In this document: piece after piece, positions 31,901 to 46,900 of the stretch
How the letters are laid out: every line of letters begins with the position of its first letter
How positions within the stretch are numbered: position 1 is the stretch's first letter
Source: Spirodela intermedia
Taxonomy: Eukaryota > Streptophyta > Magnoliopsida > Alismatales > Araceae
NCBI GenBank assembly: GCA_902729315.2
Contig: LR746268.1
Coordinates: 6,493,501-6,557,500 of the forward strand
Reading direction: 5' to 3'
DNA: 64,000 nucleotides
Notes under the pieces: model-generated
The model's input: only the letters and a program-made list of their open reading frames with translations
What the model was told of the DNA's origin: nothing
The model's database searches: none
Translations under genes and position numbers: made by a program

Positions 31901-34900
31901 GCATGATTCGGGATCATACTGTGCATGAACGAAAAACAGACCTCATACACATGGAGAGAAATATTTTGCAACGGAACTATAGTGTCCTGCACAAGACTCA
32001 CCTGAAGCAACTTTACCAAAGTAGATCTAGCCTGACTGATACGACCACTCTTTCGGCAGAGAGAAGCAAATTTTAGCCATGTTTCAACATCATCGGTGGG
32101 CGGAAGCACCAGAGTTCTCACTACAAGAAGTGCTTGCCAGACCTACAAAACTTTTAGTGTGAAAACATTGACAAAAAATAGGCTCCAATAGAAAACTTTG
32201 GAATGCGGTATGAATAATAAGACCCAGTGAGATCAACTGCTATAACCAAAACAACAGAAATGAAAAAATAATTATAATAGAAAACAATGTCCCAATTTTG
32301 GACTTATTCTCTTAAGTAATCGTCATAAGAAAAAGTTGAACACCTCAACATTTCTCTTTGTCCCCCTTATCCTATCTGTCCACATATTTCGGATTAGTTT
32401 TCTCCGATCATCAGCAACAGAGCTTCCCACTGGAAGTGTGCAATAGTCAATCACCTGTAATGTTGTAACGGAAAATAAATTGGTGTTTGCAGGAGTGCTC
32501 TATATAGTGAAAAGCGAATAAGAAATGGCATTTGAAAGATACAGAACGAAATTGACCTCCTCTAACTCTGAAAGCTGCTGAATGCGGACCATGTTGCTAT
32601 AAGCACGCTCATAACTTTCAAGTACCTAGACAAAACAGATATTAACTCGGGAGAAGATAAACGTCCACAAGATTTCATATAAAGGCATGGACATGATCCA
32701 CCTCATAGACGCCAGCAAAAGAGACGGTAAAATGAATGAAAGAATTAACTGAAAACTCCACTCTCTCTTGAAAGAAGAATCCAATGAATAAATGAGCAGA
32801 ATCAAACGATAAAAAAAAATCCTCAAGTTCGGGAAAAAGATAAGAAGGCAATTAAAATTTTCCCATACATAAAACTGAGAAAAGAAAGATAAATGCCGAA
32901 CCCTTCTTCCAACCCAGGACTGCACGATGTTTGAGGTAAAAATAAAATGTCCAAAAGTAAATAGTCATGCCATAATGAAAGACAAATAAACAGTGTAAAG
33001 CCCAGGATGATAATGACTATCAGCCTTTACCGACAGAAGAATTAATATTAATAATCGAGTCACTAGAGTGCCACTAAACAAACCAATGCTGCTAGCTCTG
33101 TTGCCAGACACTTCCTTGCTCTTTCTACATATACACGTGCATCTTCATACTGAAAAAAAATAGACAATCTTACACGTCGCAATTTATACAAAATTAACAA
33201 ATACATACGACAAGAGATACATAATTACCTTGCCACGACGAACTAATAAAACGGCTCTGAAGAAGGAACCATTACTACTTCCGTCACCACCAGCTGATGC
33301 ATTGCCCAAAATTCGAAGTTTGTTCTCATCACCATCATCTAATCTAGAAACATATTCAGCCATCTGATCCCATTCTCCCATATTCCATGCAGCACTTGCA
33401 GCCTAATGTCATAAAGTAAAACAAAATAACATTATGGAGAAGCAAATGGATTGGCAAGAAACAACAGGAAGGTTTGACACAGACCATAGGTGCCATTTCC
33501 AGTCGAGCTGATGGCTCTGCAGGAGTCCAGTATTGTTTGCAAAGGTTGTTAAGTTCTTCCCAGCGAGCCAATGCAGCAAGGCAGCGCATACGGCCTACAG
33601 AAACATAAAAATAAGAACAAGGCTAAGCATCAAAAGTAAAACCAGTCTTCACCTATTAGTATATACAATATGAGAACTATATCGAGATTTGTAGTATGAT
33701 ATAAAATTTTCAGACGCAATATCATGAAAAGGAAACATCATTGTGAAAACTCAAAGTGACAGGTTAGAATTATTTGTGATTAAAAATATTAAAATAGTGT
33801 CACATCGATAATTTTCCATAACTCAAAACATTGATACATATTGCGATAACTTAAAATAGTCATTGGTTTCTTAGATGCTTAACATCTTACCTGTGTGCCA
33901 ATTATAACATGAGGGATCTAATAAAATCACTAGGTAGGCAGAATGAGATATCAGACTAACCATTGATACATATTGCGATTATTCCTTCGAAATATGAAAT
34001 AAACAGTAATAATTCAGCGTCATGGTTGAAGAAGTCAAACAACAAATATTCGGATGAATCAAACTTAATCGCGACCCAAAAAAACACTAACCTAAAGTAG
34101 CTTCTAAGATGAGATGAGAACTCGTTGCCTGACTGGCCTTCAATGTATATGCCTTGAGAGCATCATCCCATCGCTGCAGCTTTTCATACCTAAAAAATAC
34201 ACACTGTTAAACGGCTGGGCATCGAGAAAAATATGGATGATATATAAAACGTGCCTAAACTGATTCATAAAAATAGGTAACTAGACAAACTGTACATAAT
34301 TAACATTACTTTGAATAAAAACCACTAAAAATGAATGGAAAAAAATCGGACAATATTGGACAGGTGCTATACACACCAAGATTCCTTCAGTTGAACATCT
34401 AAATGTTGTTGTGAATAAGTCAGAATTCCAACAGCTGCCTGTAAAATAAATGAAAGATAATAAATTTAAATGGATATTAAACTGGACATAGTACGTAACA
34501 GATGTCAACAAATTCCCAGAGACATAATATAGGCCAACCTGAATGAAGGAATGAAAACAACATACCTCGTGCTGGTGTAACTGATTATTTATGTGTATAA
34601 GAGCTTCTACAGCAGCAACAGGATTGCCCTCCATTTTCTTAGAGCAAGCACCTTCAAATTCCATTTCTTTGTAATGGAGCGCCTTTGCAAATGCTCGGCA
34701 CTAGAAATTAAAATAATGTGGATGTCAATACAATTAAGACATGCAGTGTTATACGCACACAAAAAACTATTTTAGGCGAAAATAAAATCATTAAATAAAT
34801 TAAAGCACGTCCAAAAACAACCTTCTCTGCAAGGGCACCAAGAAGGCGTATGTCTATAGGAAGTGGCTTCTCATAGTGTTCCATAAACTCTGCCTGGAGA

Positions 34901-37900
34901 TATCAACATAACCAACAAAGTGAAGCATTACTTCCATGCCTCCTAAGAATTTTTTCAAAGAACTAGAGGCTGAAAAACAAGAAAACATTACCAAGTTTAA
35001 GAGGGTTGCAAGAATTTCTGGAGTTATATTTGCAGAGGAGAATGCCTGCTCGAGATTCCGTACCAGTTGCTGCTGGGATGTTTCATTCAGCTCCATCCAG
35101 CAACTTACAAAACCAGCAGCAAATAATTGTCGCCCAACAAAAGGCTAAAGAAAGTTTATGTCAGCAGCTTGAAGTCACAACATAGGAAAGATCAGGCAAA
35201 GATCAAGACCTGTAACTGGGCAAGCCTGGCACACATGCGTAATGCTGGAGAAGGGGATTCTTTAAGAAGCTCAATACTAAAATGTCTCATCCATTCTGCC
35301 CAATCTTCCTTCGTACTCCGTTGAGAAGCTTCTCCTGCAGTCCTTAGGCGACCATCATTGACCTATAAGAACGAAAGAAGGGCAAAACACAACAAGAAAA
35401 TTAGAGTACAGAACGTGGCAACTTACCAGGGCACAATGATGTGAAGATATAAATACTACTAACGTTCAACCAAGGGCATGCCCCCAAATACAGCCGGTAA
35501 TGATACCCAAATAAATCTCGCAGATTAAAATTAGGGTCCAAATACACATTATCAGATATTACGTGTTCATAACTCCCAAAGATATCGAATTACATAATTT
35601 GTGACCTGTGAAAGATAAATCATAGAATTGGTGAACATGAGTCAAAAGGAGAATTGGCATACCTCAGAACATTCAAGGGTTCAACAAGGAGTAAATCGGA
35701 GAACTAGCCTACCTCAAAATATTGAAAGGTTCAATATGATGTAAAAGCAGCCATGCTACGTACAGAGTTTATTGTACAAGACATTAGGACGATCCGTGTT
35801 TTCATGCACATCTCAACACAAAATCATGAATGACACTGAAAGCAAGGTTCTTTTCATTCTTTTAAACTTCATTTAAGAGCCATCGTCTCACAATTTTTTT
35901 AAAAAAAGTGACAATTTCCACAACAATGTTTTATTGTGGCTGCATACACTCACCCTACTTTAATTCCTTCAAGTTTGAAATCAAATCTTGCACACAACCA
36001 ATGATATCCAAAAAGTGGGTTTTCATATTGATAGAAAAAAAATACTCGCCTGAAAATTTTCGCTTATTTAAAACCTCAATGATTTCATGGTTGAACAACT
36101 AATAACAGCGTAGCAATGGCATCGTCTTGTACAAGCATACAACATAAGAAAAACCGCAACCAACTGGTGCTTAATACCCATACACAGAGAGGAGCCAGGT
36201 AATGCACACAAAACCAGTGCAAGGGAAAAAGAGCAAAAAGAAGCCAGTATCTTTGACGGTCTAATTGCCTGATCTTTAGGTACATCGAGCCAAATGTAGC
36301 AAAAAGCTTATTTCATATACAAAACAACAAATAACGAATAAACTGAAATCGAAAGACAAACCTCTGTAGAAGTACCAAGAAGCTAAAAATAAACAGCACA
36401 AATAAAAAAACAAGAAACATCACTCTCAAGTATGGGAACTGTTGAAGAGAGTTGCTAAGCATCAAAGGAGATTACTTGATGACTTTTCATTTTCCCGTGC
36501 ATCTCAGATCCTTCTTCATAAGGATCAAAATCTACATCATTCACAGGGTTACTGATGACCTCAGGAGGCACATGCCGATAAAACTTTTGAACAGTCATGT
36601 TCTCCAAAACAGGTGAATCACGTCTTTTCATGCGATTTTCAATCACATCAAAATCATTCTGCTGGGAAAACAAATATTGTGAGACATCATAAATCATAAA
36701 AAATTATCAAAAAACAGATGGAATGATAAAGGGATGAGACCCGTAATCGGTGTTTTGTGATTAATTTCCGGATTGATGGTATAAAAATCATGAAGTCCTC
36801 CCAAAGAGCATGAGCCATAAAACAAAGAGCATCTGCAGCGTCCTTCCGTAACTCATCATTGTTCCTGGAATGACCAAATGGGAAATAGTGATTTTTTCTT
36901 TTATTTCTGCAGAATTTTTGATATAATATACCTAGAAGATGAAATTCAAAAAAGTCAGCCAGTGACAAACGGAATTAAAACTGTCATATTTCTTGATCAT
37001 TAAATTCCTCATTACTACGTTCTCTTCAATGATATGGTTGGATTTCGAAGTTAAACAGGTGACAAAGGTAAGTTTGAAAGTATTTTGGAAATATTTCCAA
37101 AACAGGTCCTTCCCTCTAAACAGTGCGCGCATCAATTTAATGATGTCATTCAATCCACTCTCCCAATACGAGATCCCCTGCCACCGCCTCCAACATTAAA
37201 CTAATGTAATGAAAAAGAAGCCTCATCCAGATGCAACAATAGTGATCAAAATTATAATCAACAATAGTGACATAGCATATAAGATGTCGCATTATGTTGT
37301 GATCACCGAGAGAGCTCCCAAATAGCATGGGTTTATGACGATGACAATGACAATTACTACAAAAAAGATCACTATAAAGGCAAAACCATGCAAGATGGAA
37401 AGAGAATTTATGCATTCAGGTAAAGAAATAAAAATATCGTAAGCTACAAACCCATCCAGTACTAGCTTCAAGTGGTGAACAAGAGACGAAACATGACCAG
37501 CGACCTGGAACATTTCAATGGGCAAAATCAAACTCTAAAGAAGATAAATAAGAATAGAAGGGAATTTTTAAAAAAAAAACGCATAAAGAAAAGTGAACCT
37601 GAACATATGGTACCAACTTCGTTAAAGTATAAATTGCACAACGTCTAACATTCACAGGAGCATCAACTTTAAATAAACGAATGAGAGCAGGAAGAAGAAG
37701 ATGCATGTGCTCATCCAAGTTCCCTGTATTTGTTTCAGATATTACATCAGCAAAAAGTTGCCAAGAATATCATACCAGATAATAAAATTAATGCATCAAA
37801 GGTAAAGGAATATGACAAGACTGACCTCCAAACACCTCAAGCGTATGAAGAATATCTGGAACATAGGTATAATCACTACATCGCTCAGCATCACTTAATA

Positions 37901-40900
37901 CTTGGATACAGCATGGGAGAATTTTAGATAAATGAGTCCTAAATTCATCATTTAGAGCTAAGCAAAGTTGCTCCAAAAGGTGCAAAATCTGCGAAAAAAA
38001 TGGATTTTGTTATATGGGAAATAAGAGTCGTTTACTCAATTAGGAGTATAACACAGCTCAAAACTTATATAGCATAAGAATGAAACGAAGGATATTAGTA
38101 GCAACAATCCATGTATACTCCAAAGAAGTTTCAAAAGACGATTATATATTCAAAGGGACATAAGGGACAGCATGCTGCTGGTATTTTCCCTCAGGTTACA
38201 TAGCTTCTCCCACGACCCCCTCCAGGAACTCCGGAGCAGCCAGGATGAAGGAGCGAAGCATTGAAGGTCATTCCTCATTCTTGACTACGGACATTACGAG
38301 GTTAACAACAGCTTTACCTATGAACGGGAACTTAGTGCTCGTTATTAACCCAGAGGATAGGTTTTCAATGGCAACCAATCAGACCACCACACAGCTATGA
38401 AAATTGATGTTAAGAGAAATTTCTTTTCCCCATTAGGGAGTACACTCCTTGAATAATGTAAAAGTAGCGATGCTTCAAATATTAGTACATTGTCCTAATA
38501 TCTACACTTCAGTACAATACTGACGATCTTACAAAGATACAATATCAGTAGTTTTCTATTTACTGATCCCATCTTTTATAGAACCGATTCCTGTAAAATG
38601 GATTTTCAACGGAATGAAAGAGACATGGTCCATCAACCTACTAGCAATGGGGGGGAAAACATAGCATGCCGCGAGAAAAGCATCGATTCGAGATTTTTAT
38701 GTGATGATAACAGAGACCATGATATCATAAAAACCAATTCATTAACCCATATACCACACATCAATGCACTTAATTTATGAAAAATGTTAGATAATTCATA
38801 TCATTCGAGATCAAAGCAAATGACTGCCTTCTGTCATGATGAAACCCTACCACAAAGTTCCCTTCAGATGATTTTTTACACAAAGTGGATAACCGACCAT
38901 TTTCATTCACAAAAATTTAAGGTTTGCAGTGATCAATCAGAAGGAAATACAGATCGGTTTTTATCAGGGTGGTGGGAGTCAGTGACCAGAAAAGGCATGA
39001 CAATGTGAATTCTAATCACACGTGGAATATCAGAAACCAACCATAAGGAAGTAATCTCAGAGAGGGGACTCACTCTGGTCCCCACGGCAAGTTATCAGCA
39101 AGCCGTAAGAAGCCAATGATTATGATAGTACTACTGGACATGTTTATTCATCAATGCATCTAGACTAAGGTAGTTAAGGCAGTACAAGGTTGACAGATAA
39201 ATTGAGAGAACTTAGCATGTTGACCATTTCTCACGACCCAGATCCTGAACATGATAGCAAGCCACATTGAAACTAACAGGGAACGGACATGCCTGAATTA
39301 CTAATACAACGGAAGATCTACGATTGGAATATATGCCATCATTGTTCTTTCTAGTAGAACACAAAATACACAGTGCGAAAGACAATATTGCAGTATATAC
39401 ACAGGAATGATCACAAAATCCAACTAAAGGAGATCCAGGAGCCTAGCAATAGGAAAACATGATTAAGACATTCATATAACTGGCAGCAATCCATACCATA
39501 TAGCATGCCTGCAATTCAGCCAAGTTTTTTAGCAACCTATCATTCATGGGTCCAAAACATATATCATTAAGAAGTTATACTCACAGGTGAACCTTGTACA
39601 GGACGGTTGGTGACTGGCAGACAGAAGGAAGCAGACCATAGTTCAAAAATAAGAGAAAACAATTCCGGCAAATATTTGCGAATATGCTGCAAAAAAGTGG
39701 CGCTGCTTATATTAATAATCACTTTCAGGACATAATACCTCATTAACTTGCATCAACAGAGCTTCAACATGCTTGCACAAACTCACAAGAATATTTTTAT
39801 TGAATTGAATATTACGTTTTCCTCACACAAAATTAACATCAACCTTCAACTGAATTTACCTGGCGCACGATAGACACTAGTGTTCCAAGTTTCCAAATTA
39901 TAAACTCCTTCAACCCATCGTCACATGTACAGATTGCTTGGAGGAGATCAGGTAAAACCTGAAAAAAAAAGCATATTATAGAATGAGTTAAGATAAAAAA
40001 AGGGAAAAATTCAGATGCACCATTGTTTACCAAATGTATAGTACTATCATAATTGAAAACAGGCAAGTAATAAGAGTGAAGGCTCCAGAGAGAGAATATG
40101 AAAGAACATTACGAAACTAGCCATGCCCTTTACTTCTGGAAAGATGCCAGAAATATGAAAAAGATATGAAACCAAAAGATTACACTTCCTCTCTCCATCT
40201 CTCCTCCTTTAGCCCAATTATGTATTGGTGTATACCCCTACTATCTCTTAAGTTCATTAAATTATGCTGAAATATTCAATGGCCATTTCCACCAACTTGT
40301 ATACAGGTATGCGCCTATAGTAACTTATGACATTTTCTTCCTGAAAGGAAGGGGTACGAATTTCCACAATTCTCCATGAACACGTGGATATCTCATGAAT
40401 CACAGATCTTACTTTACATTGCTGAAAAATAACCTCTGTAACACATTAATGCGGTATGCAGGCCTTTAATGATGCATCAGCTCCTAGCATCTGGATAATA
40501 AATCTAAATCCTCTCACAAGTCGGAAAATATTTCCCTGGACACATTACATTAGAAAATTTGCTTCTACATGAAAAAATATTCATTCTAATTGAATCATTC
40601 AATAAACACTGCATCCTCCATCGTCAAAAGCCAAGAAAAACTAAAGTTTAATTCATCAGACTGCAATTCAATCTTCAATGAACAACAACTATACTTGCTC
40701 ACCAAATACTCATTGAGCAATCTGATCATTATGTTCATCTCAACAAATACTCATTGAGCAGTCATCACTCGCCTCAACCTAAGGAAGGTCCAGAAATTGG
40801 TTGTATCCTCCTCATATGTCAAATGGTAATCAGTTTGAATGTTTTTAAATATTCAGTAATCCTCTATAACGAGTCAACAGTTATTTCAGAAAAAATGTTA

Positions 40901-43900
40901 TTAACAAGAACACTGAACCACAGGCAAAACCTAGTAAAGAGAACGTCCACTCTGCTTCAGTTGCAACATCCAGAAATATGGAACTGAAATAAAACACGAA
41001 CTCGCAGATGAAGCTAACTGATGATTTATACATCTTAGCAAGTACAGAAATAAAAGTTAATGAGTACGAAAAAAATATCCAAGTGACTTTTGTGACACCT
41101 CTCGCTAGGCCATTGCTCGACGACTTTACCTTGGGCAAGTAAGGAACACAACCGAGGCCCATTGACTACATGAACAAAAATAGGCTAAGTCAGAATATGT
41201 GCTTTAACCCTTTTTTTTTAATTTACTCTTTCACTTTGTACGAATGCTCACCTTGAATATGAACATCAAAGAGCCAACAACCTTTTGATGGTAACTTGAC
41301 AATGATGGATCACGAAGAATACGCATCAAGGAACTAATTGCTACCTAATGTACAGATAACATAAAGAAAATCAGATCGTCATAAGTAGTAGTACCCCATA
41401 ACAAACTGAAAAAAATACATTTATTTTCTAATATGAGTACCGTAGAATAATAATCCTCTGATGTTGAAAAAGAAGGCAATAAATCTGTAGGCAGCTCATC
41501 CAGAGATCGAATATGTTGACCAGAGTCACTCACAACACGAGCCACTTCCCCATGGGATCCTGGCAAATTCTGCTGGTTGCGTTTATGAACATGTGGATCT
41601 AATGCACCCATTATCCCCAGAACCTAGGAAAGAAAAAACATCTCAAGAAACAAACATATGAAGAGAAAATAGTTGTCATCAATTTCAGCAATATATTTAC
41701 CTTCAGAACTTCTCTCCTAGTGGACCACGCCAACTCACCATTAAGCAACTTTAACAACAAACCAAGCAACTGTGGAAACTCATTGTAAGGGGCAATAACG
41801 TAGCTGAAAGGTCATCATTTAGCACGCATTAGATCCTTCACAGTCATCATTACAGATGGATCAATATAAAGGAGCAATAAAGAGAAAATCAGGTGATCAG
41901 TTAAATAGCTAACGAAGGTGGAAAAACACAAAAATAAAGCATCTCAACGAGCACAAACACTGGACACAGTGTCACTTGACAAGATCCTACATAAAAAGAG
42001 AAGGATTAAATCCACTACCAAAATTCGAATCAACTTAAATGAATCAACATTCCACCTAATATAGAGGACTAAGCAGTCAGAACGATTGTTATTTTGATTA
42101 AGGTGAACAAGAGTAAAAAATGTTATCGTCTAACTTAACCATAAGACATCACAAAAATTGATTGTTTATACATGAAAACGCATGAAAAACGGTGGAAAAA
42201 ATCTAAATCCTTTATCAAATGTATAGCAGCTGGTACACATACGCGTATGGAACTGTGCTTTCCAAATACAATGTTACCCTTCAAGATTACAAAGAAAAAC
42301 AAAAAATAACAGCTAGATATGTGTATAAGTACCCTGTACTCTGAACAACTTCTCCAAGAGTAGCCACAGCTACTTCCCGTTTGATAACTGAAGATCCATC
42401 CATGAGAGCTTCAACAATCAGCGGCACTAGCTCACCCAGATAAGGTCTCATTTCAAAACCGCCCTGTGAACTCAAAATGAATAAATACATCAGACATGGA
42501 ACACGTTTCTCTCCAAGGGGGACATTGTTTGCTCAAAATTTGATTCACAACTATGAGGGAATGAACTGATGGCAAAATGAGGTACATGCGTGCAGACTCC
42601 CACTACAGAAAAACGGGAAGTTAAGCATGCCCATATTTACGTCATATGAAAAATAAAACGAATCAGATGCTATTGGAAATTAATGAAATTGAAAAAAATG
42701 CCTAAACAGCGTCATTGCCATTGCCTATCTCAAAAATGAGAATATGGGTTCCAGGCCTACAAAAATCCGGACAACAGCATGCCCAGTCAGAAACCTAAAT
42801 AAAAATAGAGTAACCTGATAAGGATCTAGAACTAATAAAAAAAGCCTAATGAGACTATTTTTATATAAGACTCTAACATATTTCATAAATTGAACAGATA
42901 CGTCATTAAAAACCAATATCTCAGCAAATCACATATTCGTTCTCTCATAAAAGACACTTAAAGCGGAATAAAACCGAAATTGGAAAAGATAATGGGAAAA
43001 CTGATAATATTGACGACTTCAAAAATGCAGAAATAAACTGACTGAATAAAAATCTATAATTCAGGGTACTGTCATTTTAGTCTATAAAAGGAAACTATTT
43101 TTCATCAAATGAATTGCCGATTCAGACAAATAATCGATTCAGACAAATAATGAAACAAATGCAAGCTCAATTAGGAAAGGGACTGAAGGCATACCACTCT
43201 TGCAAGATCTCCGACAGTGGCCAGCACACCGGTCATGACACCATTGTTTGCACTCGCACCACTTCCTTCACATAGTTTCGCCACAAGCACCTAAAGAGAG
43301 AATTGTCTAAGAAAATATTCACATCAGAACAAGCAAACAAACAACAGACCTTGTGAATTGGAGCGATGTAGGGAAGAATCAGCCGTTCACAATTGCGAAT
43401 TAAACAGCCCAGAAGTTTTGCACTTTCCTCTCTGCATTTATTATCTGCACTGCTAACACAAGAAGTGAAGAAAATCATGGTTTCCTCTACTTACACTCAT
43501 GAATTTGAAATAAACATAAATAACAGGTCTTTAGATTTATTTTCCTGATGTGAGATAAGCACGTGAAACTAGTCTTAATACTTGTTTTCCTGAAACTTTA
43601 AATCCAGGCCGCACTCTAACATTGTGCACTTTATACCACACAATTTGACGAATAAAAAGAGAAAACCAGTTTTTAGCGACTTGTATAAAGAACAACAAGA
43701 ATAGATTAAAATAAACGTGGTCGTAGAATACCACTGCCTTCAATGGGAGTGTTCATTAACCAAGTGCTGAAATAAATCTTATTTCTACGAGGAGAATCTG
43801 TTCAGGACTTTCCCAGCACAATTCTCTTTGCCTTCCATACATAAACCATTTGTTCATTTATCCTCCTCCAGTCATAATCCTCTCATCAAAACACTGCTAG

Positions 43901-46900
43901 CTTTCATTATGTTAACACACAGCTCCTCCCCTCCCCAACCCACGAAAAAAAGCTAGGTAAGAAAGATGCAGCAGAAAAAAATGATAAATTTCCCTCTTAC
44001 CTTTGTTTGAGGTAAGTCAAAAGTTGAATGAGATGTCGACGAAGTGCTGGTAGAACATAGGCAGGATTCTTTTCAGACAATCGCCCAGCAATCAGTATTG
44101 CTAGCTCACGAACGGTGAAATCCTGACAAAAAGATATTTCAAGAAACAATTCATAAGCAAACATAAATATCTCACTCTGTCGTGTACATTTAGAAAAAAA
44201 ACAGTTTCAAGGATCACACTGTTTGTCATAGATATTAGAAAAGTGAAAGCACATTAAATCAACAGTGGACAAACATCTGGTTTCAAAGATTAATACCTCG
44301 TCATCTAAAGCAACAAAAATTGCACTCAAACTATCAGCCTGCGCCAAGTATTCATCAAAACCACTATTCTTTTCCATAGACTGAAATACTGATTGCCTGA
44401 CGATAACATCGGCATCCACAACAGCTGCAATTAGAAGTTTCTCCACAATCTGCAGAAACGATCAAACTTCAAGAAAGTACAAAAGAAATGCAAAGAAAAA
44501 ATGTTTTTCCCCAAGTCAGAATACTAAAGATTAAGAATAAGTAATGAATGCAAAACAACACCCAAAGCTGCTAGCAAGGATGGGATAGTTGAAACATTCC
44601 TAGAATGCACTTGCAGTGTTATGCACAAGATGATATCATGTAGCACGTAAATGTATGCAGATGTAATAGATGTTGACATGAACTACCTACAGCTCCAGTT
44701 AGAAAAAAATGCATTTATACATCAAGGCTTCAAAAGGACGAAATTAACTACAGTATTTAAGAAAGAAGCCAATCCAAATTCGTTGCCAAAAGATACGATC
44801 AATCAGAATTAGCCATCAAAACCAGGATTAGTTAGCTAATGACGCAAGTGTCTTGATTGACCGATGCTTGAAACAATGACGAATAGAAACGGGAGGAAAT
44901 CAGTATGCCAAGCTTTCAATAAAGAAACATTACACCAATTCCTGCAAACACACCTATTGTAATTCTGAAGATATTCAATACACTGTGCATGATATGCTGC
45001 TTCCCAATCAAGTCAAAGATGCCCTGGACATCACCAAGGCAATTTAAAATATAGGCCAACCGTAAAGGACGACTTCCCCAAGAATAACGGGAACAAATGT
45101 CTTGCACTACACTAGAATATCTTACTTTAGTTCCAAGGGTATAGATAAAGACAAGACAGATTAGTAAATTTCCTTCTCCGTTAATTTTCTTCATCTCAGT
45201 CTTGCAACAATCTTTTTATGAGGGAAAGTTCACCAGTAACCACTCCTAACCATCCAAAAAAGTCCAACCTAGAATGCAAATTTCTAGATCACAAGAGTCT
45301 GTGGGTTTAAATATTTCACTACACTTGTTAATAATGAGGTGCTCGTTTTCAAAGGTGATTGATCAGATATCATAAGATCGATTGTTTTAGATGAACCAGA
45401 CGATTTCAGTTTCTCATGATGAATCTGATCCGCAGTATTCAATCACAACATAGAATTTCAATTGAAATAATAAATCACATTTTGCAAATAAAATGTATCA
45501 TAAGATCACGTGAATCTGGCCTCAGTAAGATTAAGCAATGTAAATGTCTGCATCCACGTTTCATCCCTGTACTTTTTCCACAAGAATCAAAATAGTGAAG
45601 TATAACTTCTCCACACTTTTGAATGTAAGTGAAAATTTCAAACGAGGTGTGGGTATATTTGTTATTATATTTGCCCAATCTGATAGCACTTCTATTGATA
45701 GTGCTTGAAAGTATGTTTGAACCGAACAAATTCATTTGCCCAATAGATCACCTTTTTCAAACTACGCAAGCCAATATAATCACTGTCCAACATTTCAATA
45801 TTAAAATGGCAATTACATGCAGATTTTTCATCCAGGACCATAAGCTTTTAAGTTTTCATCGGCGCAGTAGTCTGGAACATATAAATGAATTGTCAGAAAC
45901 ATTCTTAAAGTCTATATACTTCCATGGGCAAAATCATATTTTTGATTGAATTCATGTGGAGAAATCATTCTACTTAACAAGGTTGACTAAAAAAAAGGTA
46001 GAGAACATACTTTCCAGCAATCACAATCATGAACAAAAACGTGCTTGAAATAAGCAAAATATTTAACATCCAATATGCTTGAAGCTTTTAGAAAAAATGA
46101 ACGAAAAAGCAAAAACATTGTAAGATCAAACTCAGTTAAGGATATCTTGGGATGGTGATTCAACAGAGTTAAGTGGTATGACTCTTGAGTACTCGTATTT
46201 TCTTTCATCATAAATGGCCCATTAATAACGACCTTCATAGGAAGGCAAGGGTTTTCAGGATCGATAGCATCTTCCTCAAGCTACCGCGTCACATTCCCTT
46301 ACTTGGTGGGTGGAAGGCGGGCTTGGAAGCTTTTTGAACGATTCTAGCTCTTAGTGTCCAAATACTCATAAGGTTGGGTCAATGCCCATTGTACTCTTTC
46401 CTATCGATATGATTGTACCGGTCATCAGCTCCTGGAACTAGCAAATCTAGTCACATGTGGTTGATGTTCTCATGTTTATAAAGTCCAACTTTTTTAAAAA
46501 AACGCCAATAGTTTGGAGAGCTATGGAATTAAAAACGAAAAAAATCATGTTCATGGAGATCATCTAAATGAGAAAAGCTTGTGCAATATTTCAAACCTCT
46601 TCAGTAGTGAGGCGGCGGCGTCTTCCACCATTATTTCGAGTGGACCGACTTGATGCAAACTGAGAGCCAGTCATTACAGTAAAAGAGTTCGCAATTAATT
46701 TACAGCAACAAAGAGCAGCATCTCTCCGTGTTGTTCCATCCTCATCCTCTAAATAGCCAACAACAGATTCTCTAGCAAATTCAAGAAGCTCGTGACCCTG
46801 CAAACAACTCAAATTAGTACTTTTCACCATAGGGAGGCACATTTGCACTAAATTAAAATAATATTAATAATAATTCATTTTTTTCCTGAGAATTTATCAA

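Noticed and set aside
40703-40760. Two copies of CAAATACTCATTGAGCA 41 bases apart in a TOR intron
   Set aside because: A short direct repeat in AT-rich intron sequence with no other structure; likely slippage.
43118-43151. Two adjacent copies of a GATTCAGACAAATAAT phrase in a TOR intron
   Set aside because: A simple local duplication with no sign of function.
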